A stretch of DNA of 64,000 nucleotides from Streptomyces marianii (GCF_005795905.1 NZ_VAWE01000002.1:124001-188000); one strand, 5' to 3'. Counted from the stretch's first letter, positions 32,830-41,333 are shown. A program made the numbers and translations. Notes: generated by a model from the letters alone, not told the origin.

Positions 32830-33565
32830 GGTGTCCCCTCCCCTGGGGCCGCCGTCGGCTGCCGCATGCCGGGCTTGGCACCCGCTGCGGACGCTGGGCT
32901 GCGGACAGCCGGTAGGAGACGCGGTTGTCCGGTTTCGGGGAGTCGATAGCCGAGACCGATTCCAATCTGAGGCCGTGCTGGACCAAGAGTTCCTCCCACA
33001 GCTGCGGGGTGAGGACCCACATGTTCACGGGGTGGTCCTTGGTAATACCGGGCAGCCGCAGAAGCTCGGGGCGCGGCACCAACGCGGCCGACGGCCCGGT
33101 GCCGTCAGAGTTGGTGTGCAGCGCCGAGAAGAGCAGTCGGCCGCCGGGTGCGAGGCCGCTGGCCAGGACGGGCAGCAACCGGTCGGGGTCCAGATACGGG
33201 ATGGAGCCGACGGAGTAGATCAGGTCGTACGGATCGGCGTCACGCAGGTGTTCCACAGCGTCGGCGCACACCAGGTGCAGACCCGGGGTGGCCGGGTAGC
33301 GGGCGAGGGCACGCTGGTGCTGGGCGGGGGACGCGTCCACGGCGGTGACGTCGGCGCCCCGGGCGGCGAGGTGAGCGGCGTGCCGACCAAGGCCGCTGCC
33401 AAGGTCGAGGACGCGCAGCCCGTTCACGTCGCCGAAGGCTTCGATGCCAGGACCGACGTCGCAGATGCCCCAGTCCCACCGGTCCAGCTCGGGCAGCTCC
33501 AGCCCTCTGGACAGTTGGTGGGCGCCATAGACGTTCCAGGTCTCGACGGTGTCCGACTCAGTCAT
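32810..33565 (-). CDS. Class I SAM-dependent methyltransferase
   Basis: The 251-residue protein starts at ATG 33565. The SAM-binding block RVLDLGSGLGRHAAHLAARG lies at about residues 51-70, followed by VTAVDAS and a YDLIYSVGSIPYLD motif-IV region. The C-terminal 30 residues are basic and overlap the exonuclease start. No substrate domain identifies its target. It pairs with an exonuclease, as does a different methyltransferase at 39.7 kb. Confidence 0.75.
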   Translation of the reverse strand: MTESDTVETWNVYGAHQLSRGLELPELDRWDWGICDVGPGIEAFGDVNGLRVLDLGSGLGRHAAHLAARGADVTAVDASPAQHQRALARYPATPGLHLVCADAVEHLRDADPYDLIYSVGSIPYLDPDRLLPVLASGLAPGGRLLFSALHTNSDGTGPSAALVPRPELLRLPGITKDHPVNMWVLTPQLWEELLVQHGLRLESVSAIDSPKPDNRVSYRLSAAQRPQRVPSPACGSRRRPQGRGHRGSADA

Positions 33566-33581
33566 GGGGTGCCTCCGTTCG

Positions 33582-34619
33582 TCAGGTGGCGGAGATGGTC
33601 TTGAGGGCGAGGGCCCGCAGCGGGGCGATCTTGGTGCGGGCGTTGCCGCCGTAGACGGCGTTGGTGCAGATGACGAGGTAGCGGCCGGTCTCCGGCGCGA
33701 GGTAGAGGCTCGTACCGGTGAACCCGTGGTGGTACGCGACGCGCCCGCCGGCGGCGAGGATCCAGGACAGGCCACGGTCCAGGCCGGGCTCGATCGGTGC
33801 CTGGGGGACGAGGCTGGCGTGCAGCCAGTCGCCCAGGCCGCGCTCGTCCCCGTCCGTGTGGGCGGCCAACAGCCCCTGGGCGTATACCGCGAGGTCGCTG
33901 GGGGTGGAGAACGCTCCGGCGTGGCCGGCGATCCCACCGAGGAGGCCGGCGTTGTCGTCGTGCGGGGCGCCCCAGATGCGCGGGGCGCCGGGGATGCGCT
34001 GTTCGGTCGGAGCGACCTTGGGGGTGCGGGCGACGGGCCCGTACACGGTGGCGTCCATCCCGAGCGTTCCCCACAGGGTCGCGCCGAGTTGGTCGAGGGG
34101 GCGGCCGTGGATGTGGGCGAGGGCCAGGCCGAGCAGGATGTAGCCGCGGTTGATGTACCGGTGCTGGCCAGGGGCGTCTTCTAGCGGTTCACGGCACAGG
34201 AGTTCGTGCAGCGGCAGGTCGGCGCCGCGGTAGTGGTCGAGGCGCGTGGAGGCGCGAAGGCCGGAGGTGTGCGCGATCAGCTGGCGCACGGTCGCCTCGC
34301 CGCTGGGGGCCTCGCTGTTCATCGGTGGCAGGAAGTCGCGGATCGGAGCGTCGAGGTCGAGCAGCCCCGCCTCCAGGGCCTGGCCGATCAGGGGCCAGGT
34401 GGCCACGACCTTCGTCAGCGAGGCGATGTCGTAGACGGTGTCCTGGTCGGGTTCGGTGTCGCCACACTCGAGAGCGACCTTGCCGACGCTGAGGAAGCCG
34501 GGGCTGGCGCCGGTGGTGCCGTAGGCGATGACGCCACCCGGGGAGGCGCCGTCGGCGACGACCTGGCCGAGGGTGTCCCGGAGGCGGCTGGTGTCATCGG
34601 CGGTGAACGGGACGGGCAT
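33582..34619 (-). CDS. Beta-lactamase-family serine hydrolase
   Basis: The 345-residue protein has the SxxK motif SLTK (Ser67-Lys70), YIN (Tyr155-Asn157) and HHGFTG near the C-terminus. These are the three motifs of class C beta-lactamase/DD-peptidase-like esterases. There is no signal peptide, so it is cytoplasmic, which favours an esterase or amidase acting on small molecules over cell-wall work. ATG 34619 overlaps the stop of the murA fragment by one base. Confidence 0.78.
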   Translation of the reverse strand: MPVPFTADDTSRLRDTLGQVVADGASPGGVIAYGTTGASPGFLSVGKVALECGDTEPDQDTVYDIASLTKVVATWPLIGQALEAGLLDLDAPIRDFLPPMNSEAPSGEATVRQLIAHTSGLRASTRLDHYRGADLPLHELLCREPLEDAPGQHRYINRGYILLGLALAHIHGRPLDQLGATLWGTLGMDATVYGPVARTPKVAPTEQRIPGAPRIWGAPHDDNAGLLGGIAGHAGAFSTPSDLAVYAQGLLAAHTDGDERGLGDWLHASLVPQAPIEPGLDRGLSWILAAGGRVAYHHGFTGTSLYLAPETGRYLVICTNAVYGGNARTKIAPLRALALKTISAT

Positions 34620-34852
34620 CAAGGGCCTCCGGGGATGGTGGTGATCTCGGCTCCCAGCGTGGCCAGATTGGGCAGCAGGCGTGCGTAGCCGCGCCGGAGA
34701 TGGAACATCCCTCGGATCGTAGAGGTGCCCTGGGCGGCGAGTGCAGCGATCAGCAGTGCGGTCACCGCGCGGATGTCCGCAGCCTCCACCGTGGCGCCGC
34801 GCAGGCGTGCCGGCCCCCGGACCCGGAGCGTCGTTCTTCGACGTACGGGCAC
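34619..34852 (-). pseudogene. murA: murA C-terminal fragment
   Basis: The 77-codon frame reads RVRGPARLRGATVEAADIRA, then ALLIAALAAQGTSTIRG and RRGYARLLPNLATLGAEI. These match the C-terminal end of UDP-N-acetylglucosamine 1-carboxyvinyltransferase, whose full length is about 420 residues. The first 340 residues are missing. Homology begins at about 34822, nine bases from the start of a peptide-deformylase fragment on the other strand. The piece is non-functional as an enzyme. Confidence 0.65.
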
Positions 34853-35076
34853 AGGTTCCCCGCCCCCTGCAGACCACGGTGGAAACGACGACGGCAGCAG
34901 GTAGCACCGAGAGTGCCGTCTACGAGCGCGGCGACGTACGGCTCATCGCGCACGAGATTGATCACCTCGATGGACTTCTGCCGATGGACCGGATGCGGCC
35001 CGGTGTGAGACTGGTCCCGGTCGAGGAGTACCGCACGACGGCCGAGGCCACTGGCCGACCCTGGTCGTACGAGTAG
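34831..35076 (+). pseudogene. def: Peptide deformylase C-terminal fragment
   Basis: The plus-strand frame reads SFFDVRAQVPRPLQ, then YERGDVRLIAHEIDHLDGLL and DRMRPG. It contains the HExxH-type metal motif HEIDH of peptide deformylase and the flanking VPRPL segment. The N-terminal GxGLAAxQ motif and the EGC part of EGCLS are absent, since homology begins right at SFFDVR. It is a truncated remnant fused at its 5' edge to the murA fragment. Confidence 0.65.
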
Positions 35077-35199
35077 AAGGAGGCGGGCGGCCGTGGGCGG
35101 GCGTGACGGCCTTGCGGTGCTCGCCCAGCGGCCGCCGATGGAGCAGCGATCCGACGCGACACCAGGAAGCTGTGGCACGTCAGGCGCGCGGGGGCGCTC

Positions 35200-36126
35200 T
35201 CAGAAGGCCGTGCGGATGTCGCTGCGCGGGTCCCCGACTACCAGCCGGTCCTCGTAGAGCCCTTCCTGCACCCGGCGACGCCAGGGCCGGGCGTACCGAA
35301 GGGCCACCTCGATGTCCGGGTCGGCAGAGTCGAGGTCGATGTCCGCGACCGTCAGAGCAGGCTGCCCATCGGCGGGGCACTGCGCCAGCCAGCGGCCGCC
35401 GGGGGCCACGATCCCGGACGGCACCGTGGCGCTGAACTGCGCCGGCACCGAGTATCCGAGCCAGTAGCTGTAGAGCGTCCCGTAGGCCTGTGCGACGCGC
35501 GCCCTCGGAGCGTCGTCGACCATCACGGAGAGCAGGACCAAGTCGACCTCCAGGCGCTCGTATTCGGCGAAGAGCGGCGGGAAGTTCGCCTCCACGCACA
35601 GCGCGCAGCCGACGCGGATCCCGCCCACCTCGAAGACCAGCGGCTCGCGGCCCGGGGTGTACAGGTAGGAGACCTCGGTGTGCGACAGGAACCGCTTATC
35701 GTACCGCGCGACCAGCTGGCCGTGGTCGGAGACGATGAAGAGGCTGTTGTGTGGCTTGCTCGGCGGCGTGAGGGGGTGAAGCGACCCGAACGCCGTCCAC
35801 AGCCGCAGTTCCCCTGCCAGCGTGGCGATCGACTCCGCCTCCTCACGCATGACGTCCCAGGCGGCACGGCTCCAGTCCGCCGGGACCAGCTCGCCGTCCG
35901 GCCCGGCCGCCATCACGTGCTTACTCGGGTAGACGATCGCCCCCTCGGGGAACTGCACCAGCCGCGCGCCCGCCCCGGCTGCCTCCGCCATCAACTCCCG
36001 GATTTCCTGCCCGGCTGCTCGCAGTGCTCCCCGGTCAGTGGGGTCCTCCGGCACCGTGCTCTGCGCGACCGCCAGCCGCAATGTCCTGGATGCGCTGGGG
36101 CGTTGGTTGAGTGCAGGGGTCGTCAT
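35200..36126 (-). CDS. Carbon-nitrogen hydrolase (nitrilase superfamily)
   Basis: The 308-residue protein has the catalytic triad Glu61 (QFPEGA), Lys144 (RYDKRFL) and Cys177 (CALCVEANFP), in the usual spacing for amidases and N-carbamoylases. ATG 36126 follows GATCGGAGAGA, the same ribosome-site block found before the tandem Nudix gene at 37970, suggesting local duplication of leader DNA. The start overlaps the stop of a 47-codon ORF. It would cleave an amide or nitrile of an unknown substrate. Confidence 0.82.
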   Translation of the reverse strand: MTTPALNQRPSASRTLRLAVAQSTVPEDPTDRGALRAAGQEIRELMAEAAGAGARLVQFPEGAIVYPSKHVMAAGPDGELVPADWSRAAWDVMREEAESIATLAGELRLWTAFGSLHPLTPPSKPHNSLFIVSDHGQLVARYDKRFLSHTEVSYLYTPGREPLVFEVGGIRVGCALCVEANFPPLFAEYERLEVDLVLLSVMVDDAPRARVAQAYGTLYSYWLGYSVPAQFSATVPSGIVAPGGRWLAQCPADGQPALTVADIDLDSADPDIEVALRYARPWRRRVQEGLYEDRLVVGDPRSDIRTAF

Positions 36127-36266
36127 TTCTCTCCGATCGGTGAGTGCTTGCTTTCGGTGGTGAAGGGAGCGCGCACGGACATTGGCTTCAGCTGTGCTGG
36201 TGCGATCTTGGTGGGGCCGGGGCCGGGGTAGAGGCAGGCGGAGTGCTCGCTCTGGATGCTCTGCAT
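36123..36266 (-). CDS. 47-aa small ORF coupled to nitrilase
   Basis: ATG 36266 to TGA 36123 encodes MQSIQSEHSACLYPGPGP through to HSPIGEK, with about 80% G/C at third positions. Its stop overlaps the nitrilase start as ATGA. There is one cysteine and no membrane segment. Size, coding bias and coupling make it a real small gene candidate, either a leader-type peptide or a precursor modified by neighbouring enzymes. The remainder of the 36127-36359 gap is unexplained. Confidence 0.45.
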   Translation of the reverse strand: MQSIQSEHSACLYPGPGPTKIAPAQLKPMSVRAPFTTESKHSPIGEK

Positions 36267-36359
36267 ACGGTCGAAGCCCTTGGTGGTTCGCTGACTCCGC
36301 CGACCAGGGCGGCATCGAGGCCTTGCGGTCAGGTCAAGTTCCAGCGGCGTACGGAGACG

Positions 36360-36842
36360 TCAGGGCGAGGCGGGTCGCGGAGCGGAAGGGTCGTCGGCGA
36401 GGGCGATGGTCATCCAGGGAACAGCCTCGTGCCGGTAGGAGTGCCCGACTGGGTCGGTGCCGCTGCGGTCGTCGAGGCTGAAGGCAGTAACCATGATCAG
36501 GTCGGAGTCGTCAGCGACAGAGATGAGGTGCGTCCCGCAGTGCGGGCAAAAGCCCCGGCGAAGTGTGGGCCAGGTGGCGTACCACGTCGGTTCGCCGCCG
36601 GGGCCGGTCCACGTCAGCCCCTTCTTATCGAAGCCGACCCACAGGACTGCGGGGCCGCCAGAGATACGTGTCTCATGTGGGCAGGAGCACAGGTGCGGGT
36701 CGATCGGTTCGCCAAGGACCTGGTAGACGATGCGGCGGCACTGGCAGTGCCCGGTCCGAGTGATCTCGGGCCGGCCGGGCGCAGGGTGCCGCCCGGTCTG
36801 AGGCTGGGCGGAGGGCTGGTCGGGCGTGAGTGCGGCGTTCAT
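36360..36842 (-). CDS. GFA/CENP-V-family zinc protein
   Basis: The 160-residue protein carries HCQCRRI, then CSCPHE and FCPHCGTHL, the spaced cysteine pairs of the GFA (glutathione-dependent formaldehyde-activating) fold. The conserved FCPxCGTxL block is clear. The family binds zinc and often acts on thiol adducts, though most members have no proven reaction. It starts 30 bases after the tandem Nudix gene and is probably co-translated. Confidence 0.75.
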   Translation of the reverse strand: MNAALTPDQPSAQPQTGRHPAPGRPEITRTGHCQCRRIVYQVLGEPIDPHLCSCPHETRISGGPAVLWVGFDKKGLTWTGPGGEPTWYATWPTLRRGFCPHCGTHLISVADDSDLIMVTAFSLDDRSGTDPVGHSYRHEAVPWMTIALADDPSAPRPASP

Positions 36843-36872
36843 CAGCTTCTCGGTTCGTTTCGGGTGGGGGAG

Positions 36873-37970
36873 TTACCAGGAGATCTGGTCGGTGATTTCG
36901 GTGACGGGCTGGTGAGCGGCTTTGGGGATGCCGAGGAGGACGCGGGCCTGGTGCGCAGCCGTGAGCTGCTCCTGCGCTGCGGATGGTCCCCAGTCGAAGA
37001 ACTCCAGGGCCTGCTCGGGGGTGGCCAGGATGCGGACGTAGGTTCGGCCGGTAGCCGGATCGACGTGGGCCGCGTCCAGGCGCGTGAGGGCGGCGGCGTA
37101 GCGGACCCGGGCACAGGGGACGTCGGGGTCCGACAGGTACCCGAGGTATCGAGCGCCGGCGAGGTCTGCAGCAGCCTCTTCGCGGGTTTCACGGACGGCG
37201 GTGGCCACGGGGTCACCGCCGTCTTCAGGTTCTGGCTTGCCACCGGGCAGGACGGCTCCGCCGGTGTCGGGTCCGAGGAGAACGAGGACCCGCCCGTCCG
37301 GTGCGAAGGCCCAGACCCAGGACTGGCGAACCGGGAGGTTGGCGGGGACGGAAGTGGCGTGGAATGACAGGTGGTGGCGGGCCCGGGCGGTGCGCAGGAC
37401 ACCCACTCGGTCGAGGACGGTGGGGGCGATCGGGAGTCCGTCCTCCAGGAAGACGGGTCCGGCGCCGTTGATGCGGGCGCGGAGTGCGGACAGTGCGCGA
37501 CGGGCGTCGTCCGGAGCCATCACAGCAGGAAGGTCAGCGGGTTCGACGAACTCGATGTCGTCGATCTCGCCTGGGGCGGGCCGGATCGCCGCGATCTGGT
37601 CGTCGTCCCAGACGCCGCCGTCGAAGACGTGCAGGATCTCGCCGGGGAACTTCAGCGCCGGCGGCGTTTTCCGGCCGGTGGGGGAGACCCAGTCGACGGC
37701 CAGCCCGCGGGTGATGGTCGCCGTGACGCCGAGCTCCTCTTTCAGCTCGCGGCCCGCGCCCTTGGCGGGAGGTTCGCTCTTGTCGACGGCGCCGCCGGGA
37801 AGCAGGCGAGTGGGCCGGTAGCTGACGCGCTGAACCAGGACCTGACCGCGCCGGTTGGTGATCAACACGGACGTGCCGGCCCACAGGGCAGTCGACGCGC
37901 GCAGCGTCCCGTACGCCTCATCGCTCATCGCCACGCTGGGACGGTCGTCCGGGGCGGAAGTCGTAGTCAT
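36873..37970 (-). CDS. Tandem Nudix hydrolase (two domains)
   Basis: The 365-residue protein contains two Nudix boxes: GGAVDKSEPPAKGAGRELKEELG in the first half and GGKPEPEDGGDPVATAVRETREEAA in the second. Both keep the RExxEE metal-binding core. Nudix enzymes cleave nucleoside diphosphates linked to another group. The start ATG 37970 follows GATCGGAGAGAG. One of three multi-Nudix proteins in this cluster. Confidence 0.8.
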   Translation of the reverse strand: MTTTSAPDDRPSVAMSDEAYGTLRASTALWAGTSVLITNRRGQVLVQRVSYRPTRLLPGGAVDKSEPPAKGAGRELKEELGVTATITRGLAVDWVSPTGRKTPPALKFPGEILHVFDGGVWDDDQIAAIRPAPGEIDDIEFVEPADLPAVMAPDDARRALSALRARINGAGPVFLEDGLPIAPTVLDRVGVLRTARARHHLSFHATSVPANLPVRQSWVWAFAPDGRVLVLLGPDTGGAVLPGGKPEPEDGGDPVATAVRETREEAAADLAGARYLGYLSDPDVPCARVRYAAALTRLDAAHVDPATGRTYVRILATPEQALEFFDWGPSAAQEQLTAAHQARVLLGIPKAAHQPVTEITDQISW

Positions 37971-38022
37971 CTCTCTCCGATCAGCAGGGAGTTGATCGTG
38001 TGCGCTGAAGGTGTGGTGGGGG

Positions 38023-38796
38023 TCAGGTAACCAGCTGGGCCGGGTCGCCTTTCGTAGGGCCGGGAGTGAGGCGGGTGAAGTGTTCGGTCTGGATGATCTG
38101 GATGCGGTCTGCTTCGGGAAGGCGGGCGAGGATGCCGGGCAGGGACCGCTCACGGGCGACCTCGCCGCGGTGCGCGAGGATCGCCCGCAGCTTCGAATCG
38201 ACCCAGGGGGTGACGTCGACGCTGGTAGTCACGTACGAGTCCGGCACCGCGAGTACCTTCTTTCCCACCCCTTCGAGCAGAGGACCGAGCAGCCCGACAC
38301 CGGACTCGGGGTGCGTGGCGGCGTACAGCGCGGCCGGCTGCCAGGGCGGGCCGGCTTCGGGATGCAGGTGGGCGAGTCCGGCGGCTTCGGCGGCGAGCAG
38401 GGTGATCTGATGGGTGCGTACGTGGTCGGGGTGACCGGTGAGTTGGCCGACTTCGTCGTGGGTGACGACGATGTCGGGGCGGAAGTCCCTGATATGGGCG
38501 ACGAGGCGGCCGATGGCCTCATTGAGGGGAGCGTCGACGAGCCGGGGCTGGCCGGGTGCGGCCTCGGGGTTGCGGGCGTCGTTGTAGCCGAGCAGACGTG
38601 GGGTGCCGGCGCCCAGGACGGCGAGGGCGTCGGCGAGTTCGGGCGCTCGGCGGCTGTCGGGGGACCAGGTGGCGGTGACGACCGCTGTGCGGGCACCGGC
38701 GGCGTGGTGCTGCGCGAGCACACCGCCGACTAGAAGACTTTCATCGTCAGGGTGGGCGAACACTGCCAGCAGCGAGGGCAGGGACGGGTGGTTCAT
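38023..38796 (-). CDS. PIG-L family deacetylase
   Basis: The 257-residue protein opens with AVFAHPDDESL (the HPDD zinc and catalytic motif) and has GHPDHVRTH, the third zinc ligand region, near residue 120. PIG-L enzymes remove N-acetyl groups from amino sugars, as in mycothiol and glycopeptide biosynthesis. It could act on a GlcNAc conjugate made elsewhere in the cluster. It lies between the duplicated exonuclease and the tandem Nudix gene. Confidence 0.85.
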   Translation of the reverse strand: MNHPSLPSLLAVFAHPDDESLLVGGVLAQHHAAGARTAVVTATWSPDSRRAPELADALAVLGAGTPRLLGYNDARNPEAAPGQPRLVDAPLNEAIGRLVAHIRDFRPDIVVTHDEVGQLTGHPDHVRTHQITLLAAEAAGLAHLHPEAGPPWQPAALYAATHPESGVGLLGPLLEGVGKKVLAVPDSYVTTSVDVTPWVDSKLRAILAHRGEVARERSLPGILARLPEADRIQIIQTEHFTRLTPGPTKGDPAQLVT

Positions 38797-38897
38797 GGCG
38801 AACCGGTCTCCTCAAGGGGGTGGGCTGGAGGGAGGACAGGTGATCGCGGATCCTGAAGAGGCTTACCGCATCACGTCTTTCCTGTCGGGGTGCTGGT

Positions 38898-39560
38898 TCA
38901 GAACAGGGCTCGTTGCTCCGCTTCAGGCGCCGGTCGCCGGTTGGGCTGTAATCCGGCGACCGCGTCCAGTTCGAGGAGGGTGCTCCAGCGTCCATGGGCG
39001 CATCCGTCGTTCAGCAGCCGGGCCAGCACCTGGGTGGTGACCTCGACATCGGGCATCGCGCGATGCCGCCCGGCCGGCTGGGGGATGCCGTAGTAGCCGA
39101 GCAGTCCGTCCAGCCCGTAGGAGCCGAGCCCGGGCACCACGGCCTTGGCCAGCCGCAGGGTGTCCAGCAGTGGCGTCGCCGCGAGCACGGGACAGTGCTC
39201 GGCCTGCCGGCAGATGATCCCGGCTTCTGTGGAGGCATGGTGGGCCACGAGCCGGTACGGCGGCGCGGTCAGACGTGCGTCGAGCCGCGCCAGCACTTCG
39301 CCGGCCGGACGTGCCGTGGAGAGCATCTGCTGGGTGATGCCCTTGAGCTGGACGTCCCGAGCGGTCACGGGCACGTCGGCAGGAGGCCGGATCAGCTCCT
39401 CGAACCGGCCGACCTCCACCAGCTGGTCGTCTTCCGGGCGCAGTGCCAGCGCCGCGACCTCGATCGGCTCGGCAGGCCGTCCCGCCGGGGTGAGGCCTTC
39501 GAAATCGATCACCAAGAACGTCGTGGCGGCGAAGCGGGGATCGTTCACCAGCGCGTCCAC
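38898..39560 (-). CDS. DnaQ-like 3'-5' exonuclease (copy 2)
   Basis: The 220-residue protein is colinear with copy 1 at 32164 and about four-fifths identical by eye, including VIDFEGLTPAGRPAEPIEV, HHASTEAGII and GRHRAMPDV. It carries the same Asp-to-Glu change at the second acidic position, so the change is inherited and probably functional. Differences cluster at the ends. It also follows a methyltransferase gene, so a methyltransferase-exonuclease module appears twice. Confidence 0.75.
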   Translation of the reverse strand: MDALVNDPRFAATTFLVIDFEGLTPAGRPAEPIEVAALALRPEDDQLVEVGRFEELIRPPADVPVTARDVQLKGITQQMLSTARPAGEVLARLDARLTAPPYRLVAHHASTEAGIICRQAEHCPVLAATPLLDTLRLAKAVVPGLGSYGLDGLLGYYGIPQPAGRHRAMPDVEVTTQVLARLLNDGCAHGRWSTLLELDAVAGLQPNRRPAPEAEQRALF

Positions 39561-39662
39561 GCTGCCACCTCCTGCCGGAACGCCCCGGGCTCCGGGCGGC
39601 CGCGGCCCTCTGGGGTGCGGTTTTCGATGTCTGGCACCGGATGCTTCCTTCTGTTCACGGGG

Positions 39663-40280
39663 TCAGGGCCGCAGGGCGTAGCAGCGCAGGACGTCGAGGT
39701 CGGCGGTCCGCGCACAGGACCAGCCGGTCGTCAGCAGTTCGGCGTCCAGGGGTGAGATCCCGAGCTTTTTGAGGGCCGGGTTGGTGGTCGTGCGGCGGCC
39801 GGCGATCTCGGTGATCACCCAGAAGACTCCGCCGGGCGCGAGGATGCGCCGGATCCGGTCGAGGAAGGCCGGCTTGTCGTCGATCCACCGGTAGACCAGG
39901 CGGCAGGTGATGAGGGCATAGGCGGGGTGCGCCAGGGTGGTGAGGTCGTCGGTGGTGAAGTCCAGGCAGTGCCAGGCCGGCCCCCGATCGGGGCCGGGCT
40001 CGGGGTTGGTGTCGTGGGTGGCGGCGAGTGCGACCGCGCTGGGGGAGCAGTCGATGCCGGTCGTCCGGTAGCCGAGCTCGTGGTGGAGGTGACGGGCCAG
40101 GGCGCCGTCGCCGCTGCCGATGTCGAGGGCGAGGCGGCCCCTGCCGGGGCCGAGGTGCTTGCCCATCAGCTGCTTCTCGCCTGTGCACACCTCCCGGTAG
40201 CGGCGGCCGCCTGCCCAGAGCGGCTCCCAGTACGCGGCGGACAGGGAGCGGTCGTCCCGGCCCGGTGCTGCCGTGCTCAC
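39663..40280 (-). CDS. Class I SAM-dependent methyltransferase
   Basis: The 205-residue protein starts at GTG 40280, overlapping the Nudix stop as GTGA; an extension to 40682 is out of register and rejected. The SAM block RLALDIGSGDGALARHL lies at about residues 49-65, followed by TTGIDCSPSA and DFTTDDL. It is not closely similar to the methyltransferase next to exonuclease copy 1. Substrate is unknown. Confidence 0.75.
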   Translation of the reverse strand: MSTAAPGRDDRSLSAAYWEPLWAGGRRYREVCTGEKQLMGKHLGPGRGRLALDIGSGDGALARHLHHELGYRTTGIDCSPSAVALAATHDTNPEPGPDRGPAWHCLDFTTDDLTTLAHPAYALITCRLVYRWIDDKPAFLDRIRRILAPGGVFWVITEIAGRRTTTNPALKKLGISPLDAELLTTGWSCARTADLDVLRCYALRP

Positions 40281-40834
40281 TGTGCCGCCTCCCCGGCGTG
40301 CGTCACCGGACCGTCCGGTCCGATGTCCCAGTCCCAGGCGCCGACGTAGGCCGCCATCCCGCTCCGGCGGGCCTCCATGACGGCCGTCAGCCGGTCGAAG
40401 TCCCCTACCGGCATCAGCGCCCGCCACTGCTCCAGCGGCAGCGCCCGGAGCTCGTCGTGCTCCTCGGGGGCGAGGACGATGCTCGCGAACTGCTCGCCGG
40501 TGAGCCGCCCGCCGTCGAACACGAAGGTGACGGTCGACGAGGGGAACCCGGGCCCGGGCAGACCGAACACCGCCGCCAGCAGCCGTGGCGGCCCGGGCAC
40601 CACCAGCCCGGTCTCCTCGGCGGTCTCGCGGACCGCGGTCTCCCACGGCCGTTCGCCCGTCTCCGCCGTTCCCCCGGGCCACTGCCAGGGGTGCTCGGGG
40701 CTGTAGACGCTGTGGAGCTGCACGGGCCGGTCGTGCTCGTCGGTGAAGAACACGCTGGCGGACACGACGGCCTTCGCAGCGTCGCCGCGTACTGCTCGGG
40801 ATCGAGCCTCTTCTGGGTCATCGCGCGCCCCCAT
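40277..40834 (-). CDS. Nudix hydrolase with probable 5' frameshift
   Basis: The body reads WPGGTAETGERPWETAVRETAEETGLV, an intact Nudix box. The annotated frame begins with an arbitrary-looking basic N-terminus. The ATG at 40821, which overlaps the GNAT stop (ATGA), opens MTQKRLDPEQYAATL in another frame. That is a common N-terminus for this family, and it runs into the main frame if one base is added near 40772-40779. The true gene is therefore probably 40277-40821 with a one-base loss in this sequence. Confidence 0.7.
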   Translation of the reverse strand: MGARDDPEEARSRAVRGDAAKAVVSASVFFTDEHDRPVQLHSVYSPEHPWQWPGGTAETGERPWETAVRETAEETGLVVPGPPRLLAAVFGLPGPGFPSSTVTFVFDGGRLTGEQFASIVLAPEEHDELRALPLEQWRALMPVGDFDRLTAVMEARRSGMAAYVGAWDWDIGPDGPVTHAGEAAQ

Positions 40835-41333
40835 CGCGGGCCTGCGGGAGCCGCGTCATGCGCATGAGGGCCGGATCACGCGCGAAGCCGAACTCCGCAT
40901 ACAGCGGCGCGGCCTCCTTGCTCGCATGCAGCTCGTAGAGCGTGACCCCCTCGCGCTCCAACGCTTCCAGCAGCGCGGACACGGACGCCCGGGCGAGGCC
41001 GCGCCGCCGGTGAGCGGGTTCGGTGGCCACGACGTGGATCCGGGCGGCCAGCCCCTTGGGGTACTTCGGGGCCGACAGGACGGGGTGGACCAGTGCCAGC
41101 GCGCACGCGGCCAGCCCGCCTCCCGGCGCGTCGACGACGCAGGCGCGGGCATCGCCCCCGGGCTGCAGCCGGTGTGCGAGCTGATCGCGGCAGATGACGA
41201 GCCACTCCTCGTCGAGCGGTTCGGACAGGACGAGCTGCGAGCGCAGCCGGGTGATCTCGGCCGCGTCGTCCGCAGTGGCCACTCGCGGAACGGGCCTTGT
41301 CCCCGTGCCCGGTACGTCGGTGCTGTACGTCAT
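40818..41333 (-). CDS. GNAT N-acetyltransferase
   Basis: The 171-residue protein has the acetyl-CoA-binding block VVATEPAHRRRGLARASVSALL (Q/RxxGxG/A type) and a C-terminal LYELHASKEAAPLYAEFGF, characteristic of GNAT motifs A and B. It starts at ATG overlapping the upstream stop (ATGA). GNATs acetylate amines of antibiotics, amino acids or proteins. It sits between a Nudix-kinase fusion and a Nudix gene. Confidence 0.8.
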   Translation of the reverse strand: MTYSTDVPGTGTRPVPRVATADDAAEITRLRSQLVLSEPLDEEWLVICRDQLAHRLQPGGDARACVVDAPGGGLAACALALVHPVLSAPKYPKGLAARIHVVATEPAHRRRGLARASVSALLEALEREGVTLYELHASKEAAPLYAEFGFARDPALMRMTRLPQARDGGAR

